Source: Asticcacaulis taihuensis
GTDB taxonomy: Bacteria > Pseudomonadota > Alphaproteobacteria > Caulobacterales > Caulobacteraceae
Direction of reading: 5' to 3'
Assembly: GCF_900100255.1 (NCBI RefSeq)
Contig: NZ_FMTS01000007.1
Location: 56,672 to 120,671, forward strand
DNA length: 64,000 nt
A program made the position numbers and the translations under genes. The stretch's first letter is position 1; each line of letters starts with the position of its first letter. This document shows positions 51,331-63,404 of the stretch, one piece after another. Under the pieces are notes generated by a model that saw only the letters and a program-made list of their open reading frames with translations, searched no databases and was not told the DNA's origin.

Positions 51331-51673
51331 CCCCCTTGATTTGTCCTTCGCCGCGCTCTCGGACCCCACCCGACGTGGGGTGCTGGAGCAGCTTGGCCGG
51401 TCTGACGCCTCGATCACTGATCTGGCCGAGCGTTTTCATATGACCCTGACCGGCATGAAGAAGCATGTCAGCGTTCTGGAAGCGGCGGGCCTTGTCGTCA
51501 CGAAAAAGGTCGGGCGCGTGCGCACCTGCCGGCTGGGCCGGCGGAAAATGGCGGAAGAAGCCGCCTGGATCGAACAATATCAGCAGCTTTGGACCGCGCG
51601 GTTCGAGGCACTGGACGAGATTGTCGAAGAACTGAAACAAAGGGAGTTAAACAATGAGCCAGACCCAAAATAA
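51314..51673 (+). CDS. ArsR-family winged-helix repressor
   Basis: A 119-residue regulator. The winged helix-turn-helix is clear: LSFAALSDPTRRGVLEQLGRSDASITDLAERFHMTLTGMKKHVSVLEAAGLVVTKKVGRVRTC. It lacks the Cys metal-site pattern of arsenic- or zinc-sensing members, and belongs to the subgroup paired with SRPBCC proteins. There is no ribosome site and the predicted start of transcription is close to the ATG, so the message may be leaderless. The stop overlaps the next gene by 20 bases. Confidence 0.88.
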   Translation: MVQYIAPLDLSFAALSDPTRRGVLEQLGRSDASITDLAERFHMTLTGMKKHVSVLEAAGLVVTKKVGRVRTCRLGRRKMAEEAAWIEQYQQLWTARFEALDEIVEELKQRELNNEPDPK

Positions 51674-52151
51674 CCCCACAACGGCGGAACGCGTTTCCGA
51701 CCGCGAGTTCGTCATCACCCGGGCGGTCAACGGTCCGGCGCATATCGTCTTCAAGGCGTGGAGCGAACCCGACCTGTTCCGGCGCTGGTGGACGCCGAAG
51801 TCATTCGGCATGACCATCCTGTCGTGCGAGATGGATGTGCGCACCGGCGGCAGCTATCGCCTGGTGATCAACCACCCCTCCATGGAACAGCCAATGGCCT
51901 TCTTCGGCACATATCTCGATGTGGTGCCGAACGCCCGCATTGTCTGGACCAATGAGGAAGGCGAGGACGAAGGCGCCGTCACCACGGTCACCTTCGAGGA
52001 ACGCGACGGCCGGACTCTGGTAATCTGGCGCGATCTTTACCCGTCGAAAGAAGCGCTCGACGAGGCCATGATCTCCGGCGCCACAAGCGGCTTCGGCGAG
52101 CAGTTCGAGCAACTGGAAGCATTGCTGACCGACCATACACAGGCCACTTAA
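51654..52151 (+). CDS. SRPBCC/AHSA1-domain protein
   Basis: A 165-residue cytoplasmic protein with an activator-of-Hsp90-ATPase-1-like START fold: FVITRAVNGPAHIVFKAWSEPDLFRRWWTPKSFGMTI, MDVRTGGSYRLVI, FFGTYLDVVPNARIVWTNE, and a closing helix with GFGEQFEQLEALL. Such proteins bind hydrophobic ligands; the ligand is unknown. It is translationally coupled to the ArsR regulator (AAGGGAGT ribosome site inside that gene), so it is probably made only when the repressor is released. Confidence 0.87.
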   Translation: MSQTQNNPTTAERVSDREFVITRAVNGPAHIVFKAWSEPDLFRRWWTPKSFGMTILSCEMDVRTGGSYRLVINHPSMEQPMAFFGTYLDVVPNARIVWTNEEGEDEGAVTTVTFEERDGRTLVIWRDLYPSKEALDEAMISGATSGFGEQFEQLEALLTDHTQAT

Positions 52152-52162
52152 GAAATAGCTCC

Positions 52163-53443
52163 TTAAACCACAGCTACTTCGATTCCGCTCTGGATCAAAA
52201 GTTCGCTGTAGTAGCCGAGCAAGGTATCACGCCAACTGTCGTTGGTATTCGAAAAACGGTGCCCTTCACGATAGGCAATGTCGCTCATCGTCCTGACCGC
52301 CGCATCATCCTTCATTTGCTGGATGGCCCAGGCCAGACTTGACGCTTCGCGCGGCGGCACGACAATGGCGCCGCCAAGTTCAGCCATTTCAACACCGTCG
52401 ACATCGTTGAAAGCGATGACCGGTATGCCGCTGCGCAGCGCTTCGTGAGCCACAAGGGTAAAGGTCTCCGGCAGGCGGCTTGGCACAATGACGCAGCGGG
52501 CGTCTTTCAGCAACTCGCCGATCTGGGCATGGTTGCGCCAGCCTTCGAATTTCGCTTCGGGATACTGGGCCTGCATGGTTTCCCTAAGATCGCCATCACC
52601 GATGATGCGGATCGGAACACCGGCCATGCGTGCAGCTTCGGCAGCCAGGTCAGGCCCTTTTTCCGATACAAGACGACCTATGAAGAAGAAATCCCTGTTG
52701 TTTTCGGCCTCGACGCGCGCCTCGCGGAACGGGTTGACGGGATTGCGCACGACACGAATACGATCCTTCGGAATGCCGCCGCGCTCATACCACTCAAACA
52801 TGAACGGGTGTATGATGCCAATCAACGCCTTTGTCCGCGCAAAGCCGGCGTTGAGGCGCAGCGCCAGTGAGCGCGTAACGCGCCAAAGCTTGTGGGAATA
52901 GGCACGGCGGTCGCAGTGGGTGCCGATGCAGGCCATACTGAGCGGCTTCAGCGTACAGATCGCGCCATTATTCTGGTAGTTGGAATAGCTCAGGTTGGGG
53001 CAGGCGATGGCGAAGTCGTGCGCCGAAATGAACAGGCGCGACGAAACGGGCGCCAGCGCCTGAAAGATCGACGGCGAGAAAATCTGCGACCAGTTATGCA
53101 GATGGTAGACTGTGCCCGGTGTGTCGCGTTCAGCGATAAATGTCTCGATCAGCTTCTTGGCCCTGGCATTATGCAGCCCGTCCAGGCCGGCCTCGGCCCA
53201 CGCCCTGTCGAGCAGCGGCGCACCGCCCAGGGCGATGATTTCTATGTTTTTATTGTCGATCAATGGGCATTTAGAGGCATCGTCACCGGCGATGAATACG
53301 ACGGGAATGCCGGCGTCCGCCATGACCCGCGCCGACAGCAGCGCCATCGCCTCCGCGCCGCCGAGCGGCCAGGAGGTATCGGTCATGACAACCACCTTGT
53401 CCGGCATTGCAATACTACCTGTGGTCTGAACAATTTCCCGCAT
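52163..53443 (-). CDS. Glycosyltransferase family 4-like protein
   Basis: GT-B glycosyltransferase of 426 residues, cytoplasmic or membrane-associated. N-terminal half: VVVMTDTSWPLGGAEAMALLSARVMADAG; linker IIHPFMFEWYERGGIPKDRIRVVRNPVNP; C-terminal nucleotide-sugar half: FFIGRLVSEKGPDLAAEAAR, IIGDGDLRE, VIVPSRLPETFTLVAHEALRSGIPVIAF with the E-x7-E-like motif. It likely adds a sugar to an envelope polysaccharide. No other polysaccharide gene is beside it. Start at 53443 is a choice; ATG 53407 (MPDKVVVM) is an alternative. Confidence 0.85.
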   Translation of the reverse strand: MREIVQTTGSIAMPDKVVVMTDTSWPLGGAEAMALLSARVMADAGIPVVFIAGDDASKCPLIDNKNIEIIALGGAPLLDRAWAEAGLDGLHNARAKKLIETFIAERDTPGTVYHLHNWSQIFSPSIFQALAPVSSRLFISAHDFAIACPNLSYSNYQNNGAICTLKPLSMACIGTHCDRRAYSHKLWRVTRSLALRLNAGFARTKALIGIIHPFMFEWYERGGIPKDRIRVVRNPVNPFREARVEAENNRDFFFIGRLVSEKGPDLAAEAARMAGVPIRIIGDGDLRETMQAQYPEAKFEGWRNHAQIGELLKDARCVIVPSRLPETFTLVAHEALRSGIPVIAFNDVDGVEMAELGGAIVVPPREASSLAWAIQQMKDDAAVRTMSDIAYREGHRFSNTNDSWRDTLLGYYSELLIQSGIEVAVV

Positions 53444-53633
53444 GTTTCGCCCATTTTCGCGCCGTGGCACGATACGTTATGCTTAAGTAAATATAACGCC
53501 AGTCTGAAAAGAAAAGTTAATCGGCGAAATATTCCGCAACTGCAACGGTAAGGTTACATGTCGGTCAGATATTTGCGCTGCCATATGCCCTTCCAGCCCC
53601 TGGCGAAATGCTCATTCGTCAGTGCAGGACGAC

Positions 53634-55274
53634 CTAGCTGCCCGTCAGACGCGCCTCGGCCAGGTCGGCTTCGCGGATCAGCCGGCGGGATATCTCGTCG
53701 GACAGTTCCCGCGAGCGGCTCCGTTCGTAATAGACGTCACGTTCGGCGCGGATGCCGGCCAGGCGCAATTGCCGCTCGATCTCCTCCAGCTTGCGCAGGT
53801 GCGACACCGCCTCGCCCTGGAGACCCTGCTTTTCGATGCGGCGGCGATAGACCTCCATCACGCGGGCCGCGGCCTCACCATATAGTTCGGTTTCGTTGCG
53901 GCCCACCTTCTTCGCTTTCTGAAGTTGCTCAATCGCCTCAATGGCCGCTTCGGCGGCGGCGGCACGGGCATTGTCCTCTTCCGCCAGCGCTTTCGGCTCG
54001 GGCGGCAGTTTCAGGTTCTTCAGTAGGAAAGGCAGACCGATACTGGCCAGCAGCAGGGAGACGACGATCACCGACGCCGCCAGGAAGATGATCAGGTTGC
54101 GCGACGGAAAGGCCGAGCCATCGGCGACAAAAAACGGAATGGTCAAAACACCCGCCAGCGTAATGGCACCGCGCACCCCGGCAAGCGACGTAGCGGCGAT
54201 CAGGCGCAGGCTCGGCCGCTGCACGGGCAATCCCTTACGCACCGCCCGGAACAGGGTGAAGCGCAGGGCCACCCACACCCACAGGAAACGCAGGACAATC
54301 AGAGCCAGGCTGATGGCCGCCACATAGACAATCAGCCACAACGGATCGGTGTGGCCGGTGGACTGGACGACATGGGCCGCACGCGAGGCGATGCTCGGCA
54401 ACTGTTCGCCGAGCAGCACAAATATGATGCCGTTGGCGGTGAACTGGATCATGTCCCACACGGCATTGCGGCGAACGCGGGTATCGGCCAGGGCCTGACC
54501 GCTTTGCTCAGCATAGCTCATGGTTATGCCGGCGGCGACCGCGGCGAGAATGCCGGAACAATGCAGGCGTTCGGCCAGCAGATAGGCCCCGAAGGGGATG
54601 AGCAGGCTGATCAGCACCTGCGACCCCGCCTCCTCGCCTATGCGGCGCGAAATCAGCCCCTTCACACGCGTCACCACCCAGGTGACGCCGATACCGATGG
54701 CCAGGCCGCCGATGGCCAGCCACAGGAAGGCGCCAAAGGCATCGACCAGCGAGAAACTGCCGGTCACCACCGCGGCCACCGCGAAACGCATACAGACCAG
54801 GCCCGACGCATCATTCAACAGGGATTCGCCTTCGAGAATGTGCATGAGCCGCTTGGGGATCGGCACCTTGGTCGATATGGCGGAAACGGCTATGGGATCG
54901 GTGGGCGACAGGATCGCCGCCAGGGCAAAAGCGGCCCCCAGGGGCATCAATGGGATCATCCAGTGAATGAACAGGCCGAGCCCCACCACCGTAAAGACCA
55001 CCAGACCCAGGGCAAGCTGCAATATGGTGCCCTTGTCGCGGAACAGACCCTCCTTCGGGATTTTCCAGCCGTCATAGAAAAGCAGCGGTGGCAGGAAGAG
55101 CAGAAAGAAGACGTCCGGCTCCAGATCGACCGCCGCGCCGGTGGAAAGCGCGATAACGGCGCCCAGCGCGATCTGCACCACCGGTGTCGGTATGGACAGG
55201 GGCGACAGGCGCGACAGCCAGCCGCTGACGACAACGGCCAGCAACAGAAACAGGGAGATGGCAACACTTTCCAT
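53634..55274 (-). CDS. Na+/H+ antiporter, CPA1 (NhaP/YjcE) family
   Basis: Inner-membrane monovalent cation/proton antiporter of 546 residues. About 12 hydrophobic segments are seen. The ion-binding signatures are AAILSPTDPIAVSAI and LEGESLLNDASGLV; further marks are FTANGIIFVLLGEQLP and SLAGVRGAITLAGVL. The last about 130 residues are hydrophilic and strongly charged (a cytoplasmic tail rich in Glu, Arg and Ala, perhaps a coiled coil). It supports pH and salt homeostasis. The gene stands alone. Confidence 0.9.
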   Translation of the reverse strand: MESVAISLFLLLAVVVSGWLSRLSPLSIPTPVVQIALGAVIALSTGAAVDLEPDVFFLLFLPPLLFYDGWKIPKEGLFRDKGTILQLALGLVVFTVVGLGLFIHWMIPLMPLGAAFALAAILSPTDPIAVSAISTKVPIPKRLMHILEGESLLNDASGLVCMRFAVAAVVTGSFSLVDAFGAFLWLAIGGLAIGIGVTWVVTRVKGLISRRIGEEAGSQVLISLLIPFGAYLLAERLHCSGILAAVAAGITMSYAEQSGQALADTRVRRNAVWDMIQFTANGIIFVLLGEQLPSIASRAAHVVQSTGHTDPLWLIVYVAAISLALIVLRFLWVWVALRFTLFRAVRKGLPVQRPSLRLIAATSLAGVRGAITLAGVLTIPFFVADGSAFPSRNLIIFLAASVIVVSLLLASIGLPFLLKNLKLPPEPKALAEEDNARAAAAEAAIEAIEQLQKAKKVGRNETELYGEAAARVMEVYRRRIEKQGLQGEAVSHLRKLEEIERQLRLAGIRAERDVYYERSRSRELSDEISRRLIREADLAEARLTGS

Positions 55275-55459
55275 GTTCGCCTTAGACCCTATTAAAGTCT
55301 AAGGGGTCAATGCCGTGTTACACACCTTCTTACAAAAGGCGCGGAATCGTGATGTCTTTTTAGTCATTAACAATTGACCTTTCGGCTCGCTCTGCCTATG
55401 TGTCGCGCCGTTTGCGCGCCGGGTGGCGCTGCTTTATTTCAAAAAGGAGATGATACCCC
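55275..55459 (+). promoter_or_regulatory. carA promoter region
   Basis: A 185-base spacer between the divergent antiporter and carA. It ends with a strong AAGGAG ribosome site (about 55443-55449) before the ATG at 55460. I see no arginine or pyrimidine operator with confidence. Confidence 0.45.
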
Positions 55460-56635
55460 ATGACAACTGAGCTTTTGGAAGGTTGCACGGGCGTATTGGT
55501 CCTTTCGGATGGCACGGTCTATCAGGGCCTGGGCTGCGGCGCCACGGGCGAGGCGCTGGGCGAGGTGTGCTTCAACACCGCCATGACCGGCTACCAGGAA
55601 ATTCTGACCGATCCTTCCTATATGGAGCAGATCATCGCCTTCACCTTCCCGCATGTCGGCAATGTCGGCGTTAATGCCGACGATGTCGAGCAACTGGGGA
55701 ATGACCCGAAACGCGCCGCCAAGGGCGCCATCTTCCGCGACGCCCCCACTCCGCCGGCCAACTGGCGCTCGACCCTGTCCTTCAATGACTGGCTGGTCTC
55801 GCGCGGCGTCGTCGGCCTGTCTGGCATCGATACGCGCTCCCTGACCAAGAAAATCCGTGAACACGGGATGCCGCATGGCGTCATCGCCCATTCGCCCTCC
55901 GGCGTCTTCGATCTCGAAGCCCTGAAGGCCAAGGCGCGCGAATGGAAGGGCCTCGGCGGCCTCGATCTCGCCATCGACGCCACGGTGACGCAATCGGCCG
56001 CCTACACCACCGACCTGTGGCAATGGCCGCAAGGCTTCAGCGACGGCACGAAAAAGGAATTCAAGGTCGTGGTGATCGATTATGGCGTCAAGCAGAACAT
56101 CCTGCGCGCCCTGGTCGATATCGGGGCAGAGGTACAGATCGTCCCCGCCAAGACCTCGGCCGAAGATATTTTGGCCCGCAAGCCGGACGGTGTTCTGCTG
56201 TCCAATGGACCCGGCGACCCTGCCGCCACCGGCGAATATGCCGTGCCGGTCATTCAGAAGCTCGTGAAGTCGGGCGTGCCTGTGTTCGGCATCTGCCTCG
56301 GCCACCAGATGCTCGGCATCGCGCTCGGCGGCAAAACCATCAAGATGAGCCAGGGCCACCACGGCGCCAATCATCCGGTCAAGGACGAGACCACCGGCAA
56401 GGTCGAGATCGTTTCGATGAACCACGGCTTCGCCATCGACCGCGATTCGCTCCCCGAGGGCGTGGTCGAAACCCACATTTCGCTGTTCGATGGTTCCAAC
56501 TGCGGCATCGCCATGACCGGCAAGCCGGTGTTCTCGGTGCAGCACCACCCGGAAGCCTCGCCCGGCCCGGTGGACAGCCTCTACCTTTTCGAGCGCTTCG
56601 CCCAGAACATGCGCAATGCAAAGGTTTCAGCTTAA
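55460..56635 (+). CDS. carA: Carbamoyl-phosphate synthase small subunit
   Basis: Glutamine amidotransferase subunit of 391 residues that feeds ammonia to CarB for arginine and pyrimidine synthesis. N-terminal domain: FNTAMTGYQEILTDPSYMEQIIAFTFPHVGNVGVN. Class I GATase: VLLSNGPGDPAA, the nucleophile Cys in PVFGICLGHQMLG, and HHPEASPGP with His and Glu of the triad. Its stop overlaps that of the convergent unknown gene by 4 bases. carB follows 1.75 kb later in the same direction, after two minus-strand genes. Confidence 0.97.
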   Translation: MTTELLEGCTGVLVLSDGTVYQGLGCGATGEALGEVCFNTAMTGYQEILTDPSYMEQIIAFTFPHVGNVGVNADDVEQLGNDPKRAAKGAIFRDAPTPPANWRSTLSFNDWLVSRGVVGLSGIDTRSLTKKIREHGMPHGVIAHSPSGVFDLEALKAKAREWKGLGGLDLAIDATVTQSAAYTTDLWQWPQGFSDGTKKEFKVVVIDYGVKQNILRALVDIGAEVQIVPAKTSAEDILARKPDGVLLSNGPGDPAATGEYAVPVIQKLVKSGVPVFGICLGHQMLGIALGGKTIKMSQGHHGANHPVKDETTGKVEIVSMNHGFAIDRDSLPEGVVETHISLFDGSNCGIAMTGKPVFSVQHHPEASPGPVDSLYLFERFAQNMRNAKVSA

Positions 56636-57204
56636 CGCAAAGCCAGCGGCTGGGCGAAGCGGTATTCCGCCGGCAGGTCCAGCGTTGTGATATCGCGGCT
56701 GATCACCGGGCGGCCCGCCACCCTGACCAGCAGGGCCAGGCCGCAGGTGCCGGCGCCGACTGATTCCAGTTTACTGTCACGGATCGTCAGGGTGATGCCG
56801 TCAAACGTCCCAGCCAGGCCCAGCCCGACGTCCAGATCGAAGCTTTTCTCAAAGCCGATGGTCACCTTGATGGCCGGGTGAATATCTCGTTCTATACTGT
56901 GTGATGACAGTTTGAGCACAATCGGCGCACCGGTCTTTCCGCCTTCGCGGCAGGCGGCGCGAATGTCCTTCGCCGTACACCAGCCATCGGCCAGCAGGGC
57001 CAGCGGATCGAAATGCAGGGCCGCCGTGACTGCCCTCAGGATCGCGCTGCGCAGGATGGGCGTCGTCAGGATGAGATCGCGCAGCACGCGGTCCCGGTTC
57101 GCCGCTTCGATCACCTCTTTTTCGATCTCGGCACGGGTTTCCGCATCGATCAGGTCATCGAACCAGATTGCGCCGGCCGCAGATGTTTCAGTCGTCAGCG
57201 TCAT
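56632..57204 (-). CDS. Hypothetical protein, coupled to PASTA-like gene
   Basis: A 190-residue protein with no signal peptide. The first half is helical and charged (AGAIWFDDLIDAETRAEIEKEVIEAANRDRVLRDLILTTP); the second is beta-rich (APIVLKLSSHSIERDIHPAIKVTIGFEKSFDLDVGLGLAGTFDGITLTIRDSKLESVGAGTCGLALLVRV). No family is recognised. ATG 57204 overlaps the stop of the preceding gene (ATGA) with a GGAGGA ribosome site, so both are made together. Their gap position between carA and carB gives no clear clue. Confidence 0.7.
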   Translation of the reverse strand: MTLTTETSAAGAIWFDDLIDAETRAEIEKEVIEAANRDRVLRDLILTTPILRSAILRAVTAALHFDPLALLADGWCTAKDIRAACREGGKTGAPIVLKLSSHSIERDIHPAIKVTIGFEKSFDLDVGLGLAGTFDGITLTIRDSKLESVGAGTCGLALLVRVAGRPVISRDITTLDLPAEYRFAQPLALR

Positions 57205-58049
57205 GTGTGTCCTCCGCTTTCCATGACCAGCGGCCCGCTGGCGCTGAGGCGACTAGGTCCGAAAACGAAACGCGCGCTGACCTGCGGCACCCGGTCATAG
57301 GTGATTTCCGAACGCGGCCTGCGCCCGCGCCAGACGAAAAACAGCAGGACACCGACCAGGGCCGTGCCGATCCATGCCCAGGCGAGGTCCGGCCGTAACA
57401 GGTAGCCGGGAAAGGTCAATTTGGGCAGGGTGATTTCGGGTAAGTGGAATTTGGGCACATCCAATTTGGGCATTGACAGTTTCGGCCAGGCAAATTTCGG
57501 CCGGGTATTACGGGGCGCCTCCGCGGCCTTGGGTTCGGAAGTCGGGGCCTCGGCGGAAACCGCTGGAGCGGCATCCTTGACCGGCGCCTTTTGAACAGGT
57601 GGCGGCAGGTCGGCCTGAGCGTCCGCCACAGGTGTTTCAATTACAGGTGTTTCAGTCATTGGCGCCTCCGTTGAAGGCGTATCCGTTGAAGGGGGTGCAG
57701 CCGGCGTTTCGGCGGCCTGTGGGGAACGCGCCGGCCCGACCGACACTTGCAGGGCCAGTTGCCCGCCGGCCGCCAGCGGCTCACCGGCCGCCGGAGTCTG
57801 CTGGAGTATGGTGCTGGAGGCGTCATCGCCCGGTGTCTTGGTCAGAGAGGGGTAAATAGCGAAATACTGGGCCAGGGGCACGGCCACGTCATCATAACGG
57901 CAGCCCACCAGCCGCGGAGCAACCTGCTTCGCCGCCGCGGCCCGGATTGCGCCGGCGCCACAACTCCGCGTCCCCTGCGCCGCAAGAGCCGGAAAAGACA
58001 CGATCAGGAAAGCACACGCACTCAGTACAGGTACAGCGGCCGATTTCAT
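57201..58049 (-). CDS. PASTA-like, PK-repeat membrane protein
   Basis: A 282-residue exported protein: signal peptide (about 1-23, FPALAA), a PASTA-like domain (about 44-105: APRLVGCRYDDVAVPLAQ..., QQTPAAGEPLAAGGQLALQVSVGP), a Pro/Thr/Glu-rich linker (TETPVIETPVADA), a regular run of short x-P-K/E-hydrophobic units (FAWPKLSMPKLDVPKFHL, then PEITLPKLTFP), and one membrane helix near the C-terminus (AWAWIGTALVGVLLFFVW) with a basic end. PASTA domains usually bind cell-wall material. It may span the periplasm. It is first in a two-gene unit. Function unknown. Confidence 0.7.
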   Translation of the reverse strand: MKSAAVPVLSACAFLIVSFPALAAQGTRSCGAGAIRAAAAKQVAPRLVGCRYDDVAVPLAQYFAIYPSLTKTPGDDASSTILQQTPAAGEPLAAGGQLALQVSVGPARSPQAAETPAAPPSTDTPSTEAPMTETPVIETPVADAQADLPPPVQKAPVKDAAPAVSAEAPTSEPKAAEAPRNTRPKFAWPKLSMPKLDVPKFHLPEITLPKLTFPGYLLRPDLAWAWIGTALVGVLLFFVWRGRRPRSEITYDRVPQVSARFVFGPSRLSASGPLVMESGGHT

Positions 58050-58388
58050 GCAGCCCCCTTAGGTTTACGCGCAGGTTGCAAAAGTCTTAACACCAATCCC
58101 CTGGCTCTGCCAGTCCGCGTTAACCATTACGGGGCCAAGTGTTGAATTGCGGCATCAGCCTTCGTACCGATGTTTCCCGTTATTACATATCTTCACATCG
58201 TGATGATCGGTCAGAGATTCGTGATTCAAGGGTTGCAACGCGGGAACATAGGCTCTAAAGCACCCGCTTAGCCATAAAACATGCTGCGCCCGATGAAGGC
58301 GCAATTTTTTTAACCGGACTGCGGATTCGCAGCCCGCTCTAATTTTGCGCAACTGGCAAGGTTGCGCCTTGTGTTACGAAAGACCGAG
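58050..58388. promoter_or_regulatory. carB upstream region
   Basis: 339 bases with no gene. It contains TTAACCAT (from about 58120, a CtrA half-site-like sequence), a terminator-like hairpin at 58285-58311, and CTGCG-GATT-CGCAG (58318-58331) next to it. The arrangement resembles a leader with an attenuator before carB. Confidence 0.45.
58285..58311 (+). terminator. Terminator-like hairpin in the carB leader
   Basis: TGCGCC (58285-58290) / GGCGCA (58298-58303), 7-base loop, then A and seven T. It ends 78 bases before the carB ATG, in the carB direction. Confidence 0.6.
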
Positions 58389-61691
<3,303 letters not shown>

Positions 61692-61700
61692 CCGCATGAC

Positions 61701-61729
61701 CCCGTGGCGATCCTCAAAATCGCCGCGGG
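61701..61729. terminator. Hairpin between convergent carB and DUF1593 genes
   Basis: CCCGTGGCGAT (61701-61711) / ATCGCCGCGGG (61719-61729), 11 pairs with one G-U, loop of 7. There is no T run, so its strength as a terminator is uncertain. Confidence 0.45.
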
Positions 61730-61741
61730 TTCATGCACTGA

Positions 61742-63220
61742 TCAGGGCAGGATTTTTACCGTCACCCGCTTGTACCTCGTCAGAGGTGGTGTGCCCCTGT
61801 CCGTTACGCGGACAACAAATTCCGCCGTTTCCGGCCGTGTGACGGTCGCGCCCTCCACCCACACGCCCTGGACATCCTCCGCGGACATTTTCATGACTGT
61901 CTTGAGAGTGCCGGCTTCGGGATACTGGAACCAGAGGTAGGTCAGGCTGTCGCCGTCGGGATCAGTGGTCCCTTTAGCGCTGAGTGCGAAACCCTGACCG
62001 GATTTCACCGTCAGCACTTCAGGCACATCGAGCCGAACGACAGGCGGATGGTTCGCCTCATCGAACGGTTTCGTTGTCCAGGCCATGCGGGCGGCAAAAT
62101 CATTCTGGAAATCATCCCGCCAGCGCCACAGGCTGACCTTGTTGCCGGAAAACGTCTTGGTGCCGAAATGTATGGCCCGGTTGTATTCCCCCTTTTCCGG
62201 CGGCGCATAATCGTCACTCGCATTGGTCCAGATCGGCCGTGTTTCCGGCACATAAGGCACGCCGCCCGGCATATTCCCCGCCGCGTCAGCATAGGGCTGC
62301 GGCTTATAGAGTTCATAACGGCCGCCCCAGCCCCCTCTGTCCGGATGCTCCGGATCATTCAGTCCGTTGGGGATCAGGGACAGGAAGGAGGGCGTGTCCC
62401 CTTCCATGCCATAGCCGACATCGGGATAGATGGCGCCCAGCGGGCCATGCCCCTGCTGAATATTATCCGCCAGCCATTTGTTGCAGATAGTTGTGTTGTC
62501 TATGCCGGGAATGACCGAGTTGATCGCTATCCAGGTTGAGGCGCCGTAATCGCCGGGGCTGACAATATAAAACAGGTCGGGGAAGTTTGTTCTGATCCAT
62601 GTGCCCGTATCGTCCTGATCGGAAATGGTATGAACCCGGAGTTTGGCGATGAGCCGGGCGGCTTCGGCTTCACTCATCGTGTGCTTAATCTTGTAGAGCG
62701 CTTGAGCCAAGGTATTGGTTCCGCCCCAGGCGGTCACCCAGACCGGGCGGCCGTCCTTTTCCTGCAATACCTGAATGATGCGGTCGGAACCGGGCGAATC
62801 CTTGCCTTCGCCGACACCGGCCATGCCATAGACCGGCAGCCCTTGACGGACGAGCGAGAGCAGGTCGCTCGACTGCGGATAGTCTTTGTCATGCAAAAGC
62901 AGAGTATCCCGGACCTGACCATAGGCGCCAATCACCTCACGAACGGACTGCGGATTGACAGTGCCCTTCATCCAGACAGAAGTGGTTGCTATCAGCCCCT
63001 CGATATCGATCTCATTTGAATAGAGCATGAGGCGGACAAGCGATTCCGTATCGTCCGGATCAGCGCCAACATCGGTGAGCACAATCAGCCGCTGTTTGCC
63101 GGTTTGGGCCGGTGCATTCGCCGCGACCCTTGCCGCCTGGGCCGTCAGTGGCAAAGATGCGGCCAGGCTGGCCAGACACAGAGACAGGGCAAAAGGAAAG
63201 AGAGTTGTTTTCTTTAGCAT
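61742..63220 (-). CDS. Secreted DUF1593 nucleoside-hydrolase-like protein
   Basis: A 492-residue exported protein with a signal peptide (about 1-28, LTAQAA). The N-terminal domain starts with LIVLTDVGADPDDTESLVRLMLYS, the Asp-rich metal site of inosine-uridine nucleoside hydrolases, and goes on with GLIATTSVWM and WVTAWGGTNTLAQAL. The C-terminal about 90 residues form a beta-sandwich-like domain (PPVVRLDVPEVLTVKSGQGFALSAKGTTDPDGDSLTYLWFQYP). The family (DUF1593) is sometimes called cellulose-binding, and the substrate is unknown. ATG 63220 has a GGAG ribosome site. Extracellular glycan use is plausible. Confidence 0.82.
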   Translation of the reverse strand: MLKKTTLFPFALSLCLASLAASLPLTAQAARVAANAPAQTGKQRLIVLTDVGADPDDTESLVRLMLYSNEIDIEGLIATTSVWMKGTVNPQSVREVIGAYGQVRDTLLLHDKDYPQSSDLLSLVRQGLPVYGMAGVGEGKDSPGSDRIIQVLQEKDGRPVWVTAWGGTNTLAQALYKIKHTMSEAEAARLIAKLRVHTISDQDDTGTWIRTNFPDLFYIVSPGDYGASTWIAINSVIPGIDNTTICNKWLADNIQQGHGPLGAIYPDVGYGMEGDTPSFLSLIPNGLNDPEHPDRGGWGGRYELYKPQPYADAAGNMPGGVPYVPETRPIWTNASDDYAPPEKGEYNRAIHFGTKTFSGNKVSLWRWRDDFQNDFAARMAWTTKPFDEANHPPVVRLDVPEVLTVKSGQGFALSAKGTTDPDGDSLTYLWFQYPEAGTLKTVMKMSAEDVQGVWVEGATVTRPETAEFVVRVTDRGTPPLTRYKRVTVKILP

Positions 63221-63404
63221 GTTATCGCTCCCATTTTTATGAACGCACGCTACCCTAAACCTGCGGTCGCGCAAGACCCAATCGTTCCCGGCCTCAACGG
63301 TTGCCCCCGGTCAAAAAATGCCGGCCTCTTAAAAAGCCCTTAAGGCTGATATTCTAAAGTCGCGGGCGGGGGCACAGGTATCCATTGTTTTTCAGGTCAG
63401 GTTC

